A stretch of DNA of 64,000 nucleotides from Paraburkholderia haematera (GTDB lineage Bacteria > Pseudomonadota > Gammaproteobacteria > Burkholderiales > Burkholderiaceae): assembly GCF_905220975.1 (NCBI RefSeq), contig NZ_CAJNBK010000003.1, positions 310,001-374,000 on the forward strand. The letters are read 5' to 3'. The notes beneath the pieces are model-generated. The model was not told the DNA's origin and did no database searches. It saw only the letters and a program-made list of their open reading frames with translations. The position numbers and the translations under genes were made by a program. This document shows positions 16,785 through 25,795 of the stretch, one piece after another (within the stretch, counting starts at the first letter, position 1; the number at the start of each line of letters is the position of its first letter).

Positions 16785-19297
16785 TTGAAATCTCCTCTGC
16801 CGTAGATCGCATTGAAATTGTTAACTCGTGCTGCATAACTATCTGTACTGAGGTTAACAATTGCAGTAATAGCATTCACCTGCGCGGCGGATGCTCCCTT
16901 ATCCGCCTCTGCCGGAAGGTTATGACCAACCCAGAAATACGCGGCAGATCTTGCCGCGTATTTCGGCTGGACAAGGAGATCTGGGGATGTTTCAAAGTCA
17001 AGAACCTCCTGAGTCCACTCGTTTTGCAGAGACGCATGCCATCTTGTGAAGGCTCTGTAGTTTGCCCTTCCCGTAAGTTGCTTGAGGCCCCGCCCGCGAT
17101 ATCGCCAGCCATCGCCACTGGCGTAGTCGCCGTTACCCAGTTCAGTACGCCCACCATACGCTCCGTTAGCTATAGCTTCAAAGTCCGACTGATTCATACT
17201 TGTGCCGTCTGCCTTGATTGGCCTTACTTGATGGTAGCCGCGTGCATTCGCTTGATCGGGATGATGATGAAAATAGGAAAATGTCCCTATTAATGAACTT
17301 GCTTTCCAGATGAAACCCTCTTCGCGGCTGAGAGAAGATCCCGTTTCCTGCACCACTTGAGCAAAAAAATGAGTTCTTCTAAGTGGCGTGTCGAGTTTGT
17401 AGATATCAAGGTGGGTATTGAGTTCCTCGGCCACCTCTTGCAGCGCATCGCGGTTCGCGTGTGGGAAAAGCCGCTGCATCATGGCCAACGTAAACTGAAA
17501 TTTTCCTTTACCAAAATTCCCCACCAATCCGATCGGATGAATATGGAAAACATCCGACCCAGGCAGATCAGTCAAGTGGCGCTTGACGTCATCCCACCAG
17601 ACAAGCTTTTCGATCCGCTTCTGCTCCGCCTCATGCTGAGCCTGCGGGCCTGTCCGCTTTTCAATCTCCGCGATGAGTTGCTTCCACTTGTCTGGATTGG
17701 CCCACTCGCTCTCGTGCCTGATGATCAGCCTCGACATGCGCAAGGCGGTCCACGGGTTCTCCGCGGCGGCGCAGAGTTCATCCGCGGCTTTACTGCCATC
17801 TCCGGTCGGATATAACGCTCGATAGATTGATGCCATCAGCGGACTGAGTTTGGCGAGCGCTCCCGGCTCTGGCACGTTCGCGCCCATCGAATAGTCGACA
17901 AACGCTTTCGTGGTTGCAAACATCGTATGCGTGGGATCATGCGCGTCATCCAGGGGCTGGAAGTCCACCCACTTCTGCGCAAACTCGCGCGTCACCCGGC
18001 CACCCGCAAAGTTGTCCTCGCGCACCCATCCACTCATGTCCTTACCCAGTGTGTCCGCACTGTCCACATGCCACCACAGCTTCCGTCCGTCACTTCCTGC
18101 GGTGTTCTCCTTGGACGGGTTGTTCGGCTGCCGGGCTAGTTCGGCAAACGAAGCCACCTGGATCACACCCGTCTGCTTCGCGTCCTGTCCCTGCTGGTTT
18201 GGCAAGTTATATAGCGTGGTATTTTGGTCAACGCGCAGGATCGTCGGGGCGCTCGGCAGACCCAATTGCTGCCATCGGTCAGGATGCGCCCCGTTATCGG
18301 CAATCCACGCCTTTCCTTGCGTGATAAACGTCTTGATGCTGTCATCGCAGAACACTTCAATGTGGACCATGCGGTTCGAGCTCTGCTGGCTCAACGAGTC
18401 GTAGCGACCGAGATGGCCAATCAGGTCGCCAGCATTGATCTTCAGCGCCTCCGGCAGCACGACCACCTGGTCCAGCGACGAGTCAGGTATGACTTCCGTC
18501 ACAACCGAGCCGCCGTGTTCCTTACCCAGAAAAATCCACCCGTTGGTGGCGACATCCGGAGAGACAAACTCGCCCGCAATCGGCGGATACAACGTTGCTC
18601 CATGGGCGTTCTTTATCTGCCCCCAGCCGTGCGCGCGCGTGCCGACGACGACCTGCGCCCCCTGTGGCAGAATGCCGAGGATGGTGCCGCTCGGGTAGCT
18701 TGCGCGTATCCGTAACCCCTTCCGTCCAGCTGACGCTGTCTGCCCGTTTGGCCCTGGATTCTGCGAATCCTGCGCAAATTCCGTGACCTTATATTCTTTC
18801 GACCAGTACGCGGGTCGGCTCAGCGTCGCATCACTCTCATAGTCCGCCAGATCCTGCAGGTGCACGTACAGGCTGTAGAACGTGAGCGTGGTGCCTTTTG
18901 GGAACTCCATCGAGTGACGCACCAGTGCGAATCCCGTGCTGTATGGCGCACTGATTGCCGACGCGCCGTTCTGAGCAGGTAGCTCGCTGACCGGATAGAT
19001 GTGGTTCATTCGATAGGCAACCACGTGGCCGTCAACAATGCAGCGTACGCCGTATTTCAGGTCCAGTGACTTGCCCGCTCCGGCCTCAGTAACATGAATT
19101 CCACCGTGCCACATGCCCTTGCCGCTGACCGAATAGGAGCCCGTCGGTTCCTGTTTCAATACTTTGTAGAACTCGTGCTCATCGGTAAAGTCAGCGGATG
19201 AACCCGCGTTACCTTGCCCCTTCTTGCGAAACGGAAATGCGAAGCCAAGTTGCTTCAACCGATCGCTGGGTGAATTCTGCGGTGTCGAATCTGCCAT
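16781..19297 (-). CDS. T6SS peptidoglycan-hydrolase effector: M23-like + SH3-like + GH19
   Basis: The 838-residue protein follows vgrG by 8 bp. Residues ~55-150 and ~285-325 form an M23-like fold: WHGGIHVTEAG (His64, His68), LYVHLQ (His146), MVHIEVF (His312). The canonical HxxxD Asp is His here and the first His of HxH is Met. An SH3-like insertion (~190-250; GLRIRASYPSG, GWGQIKN) splits this fold, and a second SH3-like stretch lies at ~350-430. Residues ~620-838 are GH19: FAQVVQETGSSLSREEG with candidate catalytic Glu651, then YRGRGLKQLTGRANY. GH19 enzymes cleave chitin or the glycan of peptidoglycan. No secretion signal is present, as expected for a T6SS cargo. It probably loads on VgrG or PAAR. 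Confidence 0.85.
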   Translation of the reverse strand: MADSTPQNSPSDRLKQLGFAFPFRKKGQGNAGSSADFTDEHEFYKVLKQEPTGSYSVSGKGMWHGGIHVTEAGAGKSLDLKYGVRCIVDGHVVAYRMNHIYPVSELPAQNGASAISAPYSTGFALVRHSMEFPKGTTLTFYSLYVHLQDLADYESDATLSRPAYWSKEYKVTEFAQDSQNPGPNGQTASAGRKGLRIRASYPSGTILGILPQGAQVVVGTRAHGWGQIKNAHGATLYPPIAGEFVSPDVATNGWIFLGKEHGGSVVTEVIPDSSLDQVVVLPEALKINAGDLIGHLGRYDSLSQQSSNRMVHIEVFCDDSIKTFITQGKAWIADNGAHPDRWQQLGLPSAPTILRVDQNTTLYNLPNQQGQDAKQTGVIQVASFAELARQPNNPSKENTAGSDGRKLWWHVDSADTLGKDMSGWVREDNFAGGRVTREFAQKWVDFQPLDDAHDPTHTMFATTKAFVDYSMGANVPEPGALAKLSPLMASIYRALYPTGDGSKAADELCAAAENPWTALRMSRLIIRHESEWANPDKWKQLIAEIEKRTGPQAQHEAEQKRIEKLVWWDDVKRHLTDLPGSDVFHIHPIGLVGNFGKGKFQFTLAMMQRLFPHANRDALQEVAEELNTHLDIYKLDTPLRRTHFFAQVVQETGSSLSREEGFIWKASSLIGTFSYFHHHPDQANARGYHQVRPIKADGTSMNQSDFEAIANGAYGGRTELGNGDYASGDGWRYRGRGLKQLTGRANYRAFTRWHASLQNEWTQEVLDFETSPDLLVQPKYAARSAAYFWVGHNLPAEADKGASAAQVNAITAIVNLSTDSYAARVNNFNAIYGRGDFN

Positions 19298-19305
19298 GAG
19301 TGCGC

Positions 19306-21648
19306 CTATTCAGAAAAGCCGAAGTTCATATCTCCCTTCACATCCTTGAGGGGAGCGTCGGACCAACTGGGGAACGTGAAATTGCCACCCGCCGGGTCGG
19401 CGGTATTCAGGTTGCCCTTGATCTCGATTTGCCCGGTTGGACTCGCGATCTCGATCTTTCCGTTAGCGATCTTCACGTACGCACCAGAGCCGTCACCCAG
19501 CGTGACGCCCTTTGATCCGGTAATGATCACTTCGCCCGTTGATGAACTGACTACAACGTTCTTAAGTGCCATCAATTCCATCGCATCGCCTTGCGCCTGG
19601 ATCTGCACCTTGCCTTTGCTCGCGAATATCCGGATGCCGAGCTTCGCGGCAAAGAGCGAAATTGCCTCACCCGCAGCGGCGGTGATGCGTTTGATCACGC
19701 CAATGTCGAGACCATCGCCGGCCGTCATGAACATCTGTTTGCGTGCGGCCAGTTGCAAGTGCTGGCCACTGGCAACGCCCACGCCCTCAGGCGCACTGGC
19801 GACGATCACCGGCTTCTGCAGTTTCGCGAGCTTCTGCTCGATCAGAGTGCGCTGCTGGTCCACTTCGGCCAACCACGCCTTTGCCGCATCGGCCGAACTG
19901 TTGAGCGAACGCAAAATTTCTGTGGCCTGCCCGAACGTGGCATCCGCGTCCTGCATGTCGAGCTGCGGGCCGGTCGCGTTGGGTTGAGCTTCTGCGGTAA
20001 CCAGTACGCCTTTGCCACCCCGCATGGCGACATGGCCGCCGGTGCACAACTCGGCGCCTTGCCCCCGCTCCTTGCCGTCGCCATCGACCATATGCCCCAG
20101 ATTCAGCTCGCTGGTCTGGAACGGCGTGGTCAGGTGGATATGCTCGTTGCCTTCCTTGTCCTCCATGCGCATCTCGTTCTGCGCGACGGTTCGAATCAGA
20201 TTGCGAGTGTGGTTCAGGTTGTTAACCAGATCCGGATGCAAGCTGTCGTGCATCGCCCCGATAATCACGGGTCGATCCGGATCCCCATCCGTATGAATCA
20301 CCGCCACTTCCGCACCATCAATCAGCGGAAAGTGATGCCCATAGTTGTCCCCGCTATACGGCTTCGCAAGCCGCACCGGCCGGCTCGTGCCACCCGGACT
20401 CCACGTGTCGAGGTCGAACGGCAGCTTGATCACATAGCAGCCTTCCTCCGTCAGATACGCCCTTGTGTAATCCCCGGGCGACGTAATGCGCGCCGGCAGA
20501 ATACCGTTGATGACGGGCCGCGCCGCCGGAATGACCGGTGTACGCCAGACACAATCAGACGGGATCGCGGTAAACGTATTCGAATACGCCTGCCTGCGAC
20601 CACCACTGGACGAAACGGAGACGACGAACAGCCCGTGCGGCGCATCGGAGAGCTGCTCGTCAAGGTTCAGCACCTCACCGGCCTCCAGCGCAAACGCATT
20701 GCCCTCGCCTTCGAAGGTAATCTGCTGCGCCAGATGCGCTTCGTGACGCAGTCGCGCAATGCGCCGTCCTTCTTCGGGCGTCTCGTAATGCTCGCCCCAA
20801 CGGTAGTCGACAGCGTTCGTGGTCCTGTCGTCACGCGCGGCGTTCTGCTCGACGAGCAGCGACACACCGGCCTGACGATGGTTGTAATCGTTCAGCCGAA
20901 TTGCCTCGGGCACGCGCCGCATGTGGCGCTCAATCGACCTGACGGACTCGCCCCCGGAATTGGCCAGCCCCGAGTGGCGCCGGAACGGCACGATGCGCTG
21001 GTTACGCGCATACGCATCAAGGTCATCGCCGAAGACGATGACTTCATGGTCCTTCGCCTGCTCGAAGCGAAACCAGATGCCTTCGTCAGCCGCAATACGC
21101 TGGATGAAGGCGAAGGTAGTTTCGTGGTACTGGGTAATGTATTCGTGACGCGTGTACTGCGCCCGCAGGTTGAACTTGAAGTCGACGCCCTCGCGATACC
21201 CGTAATGGCGCAATGTCTCCGTGATGATTTCCTGCACCGACTGCTTCTGGAACAGCCGGCTGGTCACCGTGCGGGCAAGATCAGCGATACGTGGCTCGAT
21301 GAACAACCTGTAGCGCGTCTCGTCGGCAGACGCTTCCAGCTGGTCAAACTGCGTCACAATGCCGTGTACCGTACGTGCTGGCGGCATCTCGCTGAACTTC
21401 GACGCGTTCTCGCCAAACATCTTGCGCAGATAGTCGGCGTTAGGATCGATGGGGTCGATCACAAACTTCGCTGGCCGCCCCAGCACCTGGTCCATCGGAA
21501 TGTCGGCGACAGAACTCGTGAACTCGATGTCGTAGTAGTACAGACGGCTGACACCTTCGTCGCCTGCGAACTTCAGTACCGAGAACGGCGCCGGATGCGG
21601 CGCGAGTTTCACCTCGTACGCCTGCGACGGCAGAACCATGGACCCCAT
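19306..21648 (-). CDS. vgrG: T6SS spike protein VgrG (TssI)
   Basis: VgrG trimers form the puncturing spike on the Hcp tube. The 780-residue product has the gp27-like N-terminal half (FAGDEGVSRLYYYDIEF; RIAADEGIWFRFEQ), the gp5-type OB fold (YCVIKLPFD-like VIKLPFDLDTWSPGGTSRPV; GDPDRPVIIGAMHD) and a long beta-helical C-terminus of the DUF2345 type ending in ADPAGGNFTFPSW. The ATG at 21648 has GAGGGAG 6 nt upstream. No extra catalytic domain is fused; the cargo is encoded next to it. It lies 91 bp after tssC, with a stable hairpin between them. Confidence 0.95.
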   Translation of the reverse strand: MGSMVLPSQAYEVKLAPHPAPFSVLKFAGDEGVSRLYYYDIEFTSSVADIPMDQVLGRPAKFVIDPIDPNADYLRKMFGENASKFSEMPPARTVHGIVTQFDQLEASADETRYRLFIEPRIADLARTVTSRLFQKQSVQEIITETLRHYGYREGVDFKFNLRAQYTRHEYITQYHETTFAFIQRIAADEGIWFRFEQAKDHEVIVFGDDLDAYARNQRIVPFRRHSGLANSGGESVRSIERHMRRVPEAIRLNDYNHRQAGVSLLVEQNAARDDRTTNAVDYRWGEHYETPEEGRRIARLRHEAHLAQQITFEGEGNAFALEAGEVLNLDEQLSDAPHGLFVVSVSSSGGRRQAYSNTFTAIPSDCVWRTPVIPAARPVINGILPARITSPGDYTRAYLTEEGCYVIKLPFDLDTWSPGGTSRPVRLAKPYSGDNYGHHFPLIDGAEVAVIHTDGDPDRPVIIGAMHDSLHPDLVNNLNHTRNLIRTVAQNEMRMEDKEGNEHIHLTTPFQTSELNLGHMVDGDGKERGQGAELCTGGHVAMRGGKGVLVTAEAQPNATGPQLDMQDADATFGQATEILRSLNSSADAAKAWLAEVDQQRTLIEQKLAKLQKPVIVASAPEGVGVASGQHLQLAARKQMFMTAGDGLDIGVIKRITAAAGEAISLFAAKLGIRIFASKGKVQIQAQGDAMELMALKNVVVSSSTGEVIITGSKGVTLGDGSGAYVKIANGKIEIASPTGQIEIKGNLNTADPAGGNFTFPSWSDAPLKDVKGDMNFGFSE

Positions 21649-21692
21649 CAACGACTCCCTCGAACACGTGTGACGTCAAAGACACCAAAGCC

Positions 21693-21714
21693 GGGACGCG
21701 AGCGTTCGCGTCCC
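21693..21714. other. Perfect 9-bp stem-loop between tssC and vgrG
   Basis: GGGACGCGA pairs with TCGCGTCCC around a GCGT loop. No U tract follows on either strand, so it is more likely an mRNA-stabilising or partial attenuation hairpin that lets tssBC exceed vgrG expression. Confidence 0.5.
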
Positions 21715-21739
21715 GAAGGGTTACATCAGGTACAGCGGA

Positions 21740-23302
21740 TCAGCTCTTCGCCTTGGGCATCTGCGACACCAGCGACAGTCCGATGTCCATCCCCTCCACC
21801 TGGAAGTGCGGGATGACGAACAGCTTGATGCGGAAGAAGCCCGGGTTGTCTTCGATGTCCTCGACCGTCACCTGCGCTTCGCGCAGCGGGTGCGATGCCT
21901 GAAGCTCGTCACCCGGATCCTTCATCTCGGTGACGAGACCCTTGACCCAGTTGTTCAGCTCGAGCTCAAGCAGACGGCGGTCCTTGGTGGTGCCAATGTT
22001 TTCGCGCTGGATCAGCTTCAGATAATGCGCAATGCGCGAGAGCAGGAAAATGTACGGCAGACGCGCGTTGATCCGACTGTTTGCAGTTGCTTCCTTGGTC
22101 TCGTACAGTGCCGGTTTCTGAGCCGAGTTGGCCGAGAAGAAGCACGCGAAGTCGTGGTTCTTGTAGAACGACAACGGGATGAAGCCGAGGTTGGCGAACT
22201 CGAACTCGCGCGTTTCTGGGATCAGCACCTCGGTCGGGATCTTGGGCTGGTAACCCGTACCGAGGTCGTACAGGTGAACCGGCAGGTCCTCGACCTTGCC
22301 ACCCGCCTGCGGCCCGCGGATCTGCACGCACCAACCATTGCTGGTGAAGCTGCGCACCATGTTCGCGGCGAACGCAAACGATGCATTGACCCACAGATAG
22401 CGGTCGTGGTCCGGTCCCTTCACTGCCTCTTCGTAGTTAAACGTACGCACAGGCGTCGTATCCTTGCCGTACGGCAGACGACCCAGCACGCGCGGCATCG
22501 TCAAACCTACATAACGGGCATCGTCAGTATCGCGAAAGCTCTTCCACTTGATGTACTCAGCACGATCGAAGTAGTTGCCGATATCCTGGATCGCGGCCAC
22601 CTCTTCCATCGACCGTTTACCGAAGAACGCCGGGCCAACGGAGCCGATGAACGGCATGTGCGCCGCCGCTGCCACCTTCGAGATGTTGCGCAGCAGACCG
22701 ATGTCCTGCGGGGAGTTCGCGAACTCGAAGTCGCTGATCAGCGCGCCGATCGGCTGGCCACCCGGGGTGTCGTATTCCTCGACATACGTGAGGCGATACA
22801 GACCACTCTGGATGAGTTCCGGCGTGTCCTCGAAGTCACGGATCAATGCCTCCTTCGACACATCGAGCAGTTCGATACGCGCGTTCTTACGAAAATCCGT
22901 GCGGCTCACGAGCATCTTGAGACCGCGCCAGCGTCCTTCCAGCGCCTGGAATTCCGGCGTATGCATCACGGCGTCCAGCTGACGGCTGATCTTCCGGTCG
23001 AGCTGGCCGATGTGAAAATCGAGCAGCGATTTGTCCAGCCTGTCGACCGGCTTGCTGGCCTCACCCACCAGTTGCAGGAAAGCGCTCATGCCCCGCGCCA
23101 GCCGCTCGTCGGCCGACGACTCGGAGAGCAGGTCGTTATCCCGGAACGCTTCGAGCGGACGCGCCGCGCTCACGGGCTTGAGGTTGATCTTGCTGCACAG
23201 CAATTCATAGACGCTGTTGCCCTCCGCCAAAGAGACTTCCTTATGGGCGTCGAGCACAACCGTCTCGGTCGTGCCGCCTTGCTGGGATTCGTTACGTGAC
23301 AT
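21740..23302 (-). CDS. tssC: T6SS contractile sheath large subunit TssC (VipB)
   Basis: TssC and TssB polymerise into the contractile sheath. The 520-residue product shows family signatures: LLDFHIGQLDRKISRQLDAV, FQALEGRWRGLKMLV, and KVAAAAHMPFIGSVGPAFFG. The C-terminus has RIAHYLKLIQRENIG and the LxNWVKGLVTE segment. The ATG at 23302 has AGGATC upstream and gives the expected short acidic N-terminus; further in-frame upstream codons overlap tssB and are not conserved. It starts 76 bp after the tssB stop. A diverged dispersed-repeat copy is read as DAHKEVSLAEG near residue 20. Confidence 0.96.
   Translation of the reverse strand: MSRNESQQGGTTETVVLDAHKEVSLAEGNSVYELLCSKINLKPVSAARPLEAFRDNDLLSESSADERLARGMSAFLQLVGEASKPVDRLDKSLLDFHIGQLDRKISRQLDAVMHTPEFQALEGRWRGLKMLVSRTDFRKNARIELLDVSKEALIRDFEDTPELIQSGLYRLTYVEEYDTPGGQPIGALISDFEFANSPQDIGLLRNISKVAAAAHMPFIGSVGPAFFGKRSMEEVAAIQDIGNYFDRAEYIKWKSFRDTDDARYVGLTMPRVLGRLPYGKDTTPVRTFNYEEAVKGPDHDRYLWVNASFAFAANMVRSFTSNGWCVQIRGPQAGGKVEDLPVHLYDLGTGYQPKIPTEVLIPETREFEFANLGFIPLSFYKNHDFACFFSANSAQKPALYETKEATANSRINARLPYIFLLSRIAHYLKLIQRENIGTTKDRRLLELELNNWVKGLVTEMKDPGDELQASHPLREAQVTVEDIEDNPGFFRIKLFVIPHFQVEGMDIGLSLVSQMPKAKS
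23222..23255 (-). repeat. Diverged KEV-type repeat at the start of tssC
   Basis: The gene-strand sequence GACGCCCATAAGGAAGTC followed by TCTTTGGCGG matches the dispersed repeat at most positions and encodes DAHKEVSLAEG. It is weaker than the tssM and OmpA copies and could be coincidental. Confidence 0.4.
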
Positions 23303-23378
23303 GTTGGATCCTATCTCTACCGTCCCATCGGGACTCGCGTTGCTCGTTGTCCGGAATACAGTGAAGGCGACCTTGGCC

Positions 23379-23891
23379 TTATGCATGACCTTCTGGCTGC
23401 GTAGCCGCTGTGGCAATCTGCGCAAGTTCGCCGCGCAGTTGCTGCGAGAGTGCGTTGTCTTTCAGGATTTTTTCGAACTCGCGGCGGAACGTGCTGTTGT
23501 CGAGCAGGTTCGATTTCAGGTCGCGCAGCAGATTGCGCATCGCCAGCAGTGCCTGCAGTTCGGGAATCTGGCGTGCCACCTGCTCAGGCTCAAAGTCCTT
23601 CATCGACCTGAAGCTGAGCGAGGCCGGAAGCTCGGAGCCGTCCTCGGCGAGCGTGTTCTCGGCGCCCACCTTCAGTTGCGGCGCCAGGTCGGACAGCACA
23701 GCGTCGAAGTTGTTTTTGTCGATATTGGTCTTCCTGCGCTCCGCGAGCGGCGCCTGCTCCTTGCCCGCGCTGAAGTCCCCGGCGACAAGCAGCTTGAGGG
23801 GCAGCTCGACCTTCTTCTGCGCGCCGCCCGTGTGGAGATCTAGTGTGATCGAAACTCTTGATTTCGGAATTTCGCGCTGGAAGCTATCCAT
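23379..23891 (-). CDS. tssB: T6SS contractile sheath small subunit TssB (VipA)
   Basis: The 170-residue protein is the sheath partner of TssC. The family motifs are clear: the opening MDSFQREIPKSRVSITLDL, ELPLKLLVAGDFSAG, and SFRSMKDFEPEQVARQIPEL. A C-terminal helix with a Leu-rich heptad pattern is used for sheath packing. AAGGA lies at good distance before the ATG at 23891. It is the first gene of the minus-strand T6SS arm, so it is expressed directly from the divergent control region. Its C-terminal Q/A/T-rich end is ordinary for the family. Confidence 0.96.
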   Translation of the reverse strand: MDSFQREIPKSRVSITLDLHTGGAQKKVELPLKLLVAGDFSAGKEQAPLAERRKTNIDKNNFDAVLSDLAPQLKVGAENTLAEDGSELPASLSFRSMKDFEPEQVARQIPELQALLAMRNLLRDLKSNLLDNSTFRREFEKILKDNALSQQLRGELAQIATAATQPEGHA

Positions 23892-24445
23892 TTGTAGTCC
23901 TTGGTAAAAGGATGATCACCGTGATATCGCAGAAACGCGTTCCGTGCGACGCGGCGTCCTATTCGTCCCTCCCGGCGGCAGCTGCTTTCCGCTTTCGAAT
24001 GACGCTTTCAGACACCCCATGGCGCGGCCCTCACTTATGCGATTGTTTTTAGTTGGACCTGCATTAAACACGGAATTCGACCACTAAGTCAAAGGGTCGC
24101 ATTACTTAATATTTTAAATAAATGCAAATAATTGTTACGTTTTCTTATATTCATCTTATTTTCAAGATATCTCAATAGAACATCGCAACGTATTTCAACA
24201 AAAAATCAGAAGGCGCGCGCCAGTAGCGCCTGTACACTAAGACAATTCCAAATTTCAATAAAATTTTTATGAGATACGTTGGCTTAATAAATTGACACCT
24301 CAGACTTGACATCACGCAAATTAACTACGGGTTTACCAATTAAAAATATTTGATATAAAAATTTCCATGAAAATGTATACCGGCGTCATTCACAGCGTAT
24401 AGAATCCGCAATCCATACCAAAGATAATCAGAGAAAACAACACTC
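23892..24445. promoter_or_regulatory. AT-rich divergent control region between tssB and tssK
   Basis: This 554-bp gap separates the two T6SS arms. The tssB-proximal 150 bp are GC-rich, while about 24060-24440 is strikingly AT-rich, unlike anything else nearby. It must contain promoters for both arms. I looked for a sigma-54 pattern (GG-N10-GC) on both strands and saw no good match, despite the rpoN gene beyond the end of the cluster. AT-rich tracts of this kind are typical xenogeneic-silencer (H-NS/MvaT-like) targets. Confidence 0.6.
24350..24379 (+). promoter_or_regulatory. Candidate sigma-70 promoter for tssK arm
   Basis: TTGATA at 24350-24355 and TGTATA at 24374-24379 are separated by 18 bp, about 66 bp upstream of the tssK ATG. 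In such AT-rich DNA chance matches are common, so this is tentative. Confidence 0.3.
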
Positions 24446-25795
24446 ATGCGGATCGACAAACCGCTCTGGCACGAAGGCCTGATCCTCAACCAGCAGCACT
24501 TCCAGCAGCAGGACCGGTGGACGGATTTCGTGCACCGGCAGTTCGCCTCGGCCGCGATCGCGGAGCCGTGGGGAACGCTCGGCGTGGATATCGACGAGGA
24601 GGCCCTGCCCAACGGGCGCCTAAAACTCACGCGCCTGAAACTTCGTTTTCCTGACGGTACGATGTTCGACACGTCAGTGAGCGACGCACTGCCTTCTGCA
24701 CGCGATCTGACGCAAGGCCTGTCATCCGATACGCAAAGCGTCGTTGTGCTGGCAGCCCTGCCGCTTATGAATGCCACGGGCAGCAACTGCCGCTTCGACG
24801 AGACAACGCTCGCGCGACCACGCCGCTCGTATCGCGAGTTTGTGAAAGTCACCGATCTCAACGGCACCGGCGAAGCGGAGATCGCGGCCGAACGCCACGC
24901 AGTGCGGCTGCTGTTCGACTTCGAACAACACGCGGATGACACGGTCTGCGCGATCGCCCGTCTCACGCGTGGCACGGGTGGTCACTTCCAGTTGGATCAA
25001 CATTTCGTGCCACCGTGTCTGACGCTGGCTGGTCACCCACTGCACGTCGAGCGGGCAAAGCGTCTTGCCGACATCCTGCAGGCAAAGAGCGCCTCATTGG
25101 GTTCGCGCAAGAGCGAGCGCATCGAGGCCGTTGCGGAGTACGGCGTCGCCGACGTGTCGCTGTTCTGGCTGCTCCACTGTATTCACACGCACTGGCCGCA
25201 ACTTCGCTTCTTCGCTACGCACCCGAGCCAGCCACCCGAGCGTTTCTATTCGACGCTTGCCCAACTGGCGAGTGTGCTGATGACGTTCTCGACGGGCTCG
25301 CAACTCAACGATATCCCGGCGTACGACCACACCCGGGCCGACGAGATTTTCGCGAAACTCGAAACGACGATCCGCGATCTGCTCGATTCGATCATTCCGT
25401 CGCGTGTGATTTCGATCGACCTCACACGCAAGAGTGCGACCACGTGGATGGGCCAGATTCAGGACAAGCGGCTCGTCAACGGTGCGGATTACTACCTGTC
25501 AGTCAACGCAGCGGTTGCGCCGTTCGAACTGGTCGAGCAATTCCCGAAACTGTGCAAGATCGGCGCACCGGACGACATCGAGCACATCGTCAATTCCGCG
25601 CTTGCCGGCATTCCGCTCAAGGCGATCCAGCGCGTGCCGGCCGCGATTCCTGTGCGTCTGGATAACCTGTATTTCGCACTCGACCCAAGCGATCCGGCGC
25701 ACGCACGGATGCTGGCCGCTCATGCCTGTCAGATCTATCTGCCAACAACGGTGGCGGATCCATCGCTTGAACTCTATGCGGTGCTGCGCGCATGA
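24446..25795 (+). CDS. tssK: T6SS baseplate-membrane adaptor TssK
   Basis: TssK trimers connect the baseplate to the TssJLM complex. The 449-residue product starts with the family signature DKPLWHEGLILNQQHFQQQD. It continues with LPLMNATGSNCRF-type strands, a central FWLLHCIHTHWPQLRFFATH segment (family consensus around the shoulder domain) and the C-terminal head with YFALDPSDPAHARML. It is the first gene of the plus-strand arm and overlaps tssL by 4 nt (ATGA). No strong Shine-Dalgarno precedes it; AGAGAA lies about 10 nt upstream. Confidence 0.95.
   Translation: MRIDKPLWHEGLILNQQHFQQQDRWTDFVHRQFASAAIAEPWGTLGVDIDEEALPNGRLKLTRLKLRFPDGTMFDTSVSDALPSARDLTQGLSSDTQSVVVLAALPLMNATGSNCRFDETTLARPRRSYREFVKVTDLNGTGEAEIAAERHAVRLLFDFEQHADDTVCAIARLTRGTGGHFQLDQHFVPPCLTLAGHPLHVERAKRLADILQAKSASLGSRKSERIEAVAEYGVADVSLFWLLHCIHTHWPQLRFFATHPSQPPERFYSTLAQLASVLMTFSTGSQLNDIPAYDHTRADEIFAKLETTIRDLLDSIIPSRVISIDLTRKSATTWMGQIQDKRLVNGADYYLSVNAAVAPFELVEQFPKLCKIGAPDDIEHIVNSALAGIPLKAIQRVPAAIPVRLDNLYFALDPSDPAHARMLAAHACQIYLPTTVADPSLELYAVLRA

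Noticed and set aside
19321-19370. Possible further dispersed-repeat copy at the vgrG 3' end (DAPLKDVKGDM)
   Set aside because: Only about half of the core bases match and extra bases are needed to align it; judged chance similarity.
19591-21816. Long plus-strand ORF (741 codons) opposite vgrG
   Set aside because: It is antisense to a clear VgrG, has no ribosome-binding site and a composition (His/Arg/Val-rich) typical of high-GC shadow frames.
21806-23299. Plus-strand ORF (497 codons) opposite tssC
   Set aside because: TssC is certain on the minus strand; this frame shows no domain and only shadow composition.
23892-24445. Sigma-54 -24/-12 promoter in the divergent T6SS region
   Set aside because: Near-matches such as TGGCTTAATAAATTGAC lack the essential GC at the right distance; none was good enough to call.
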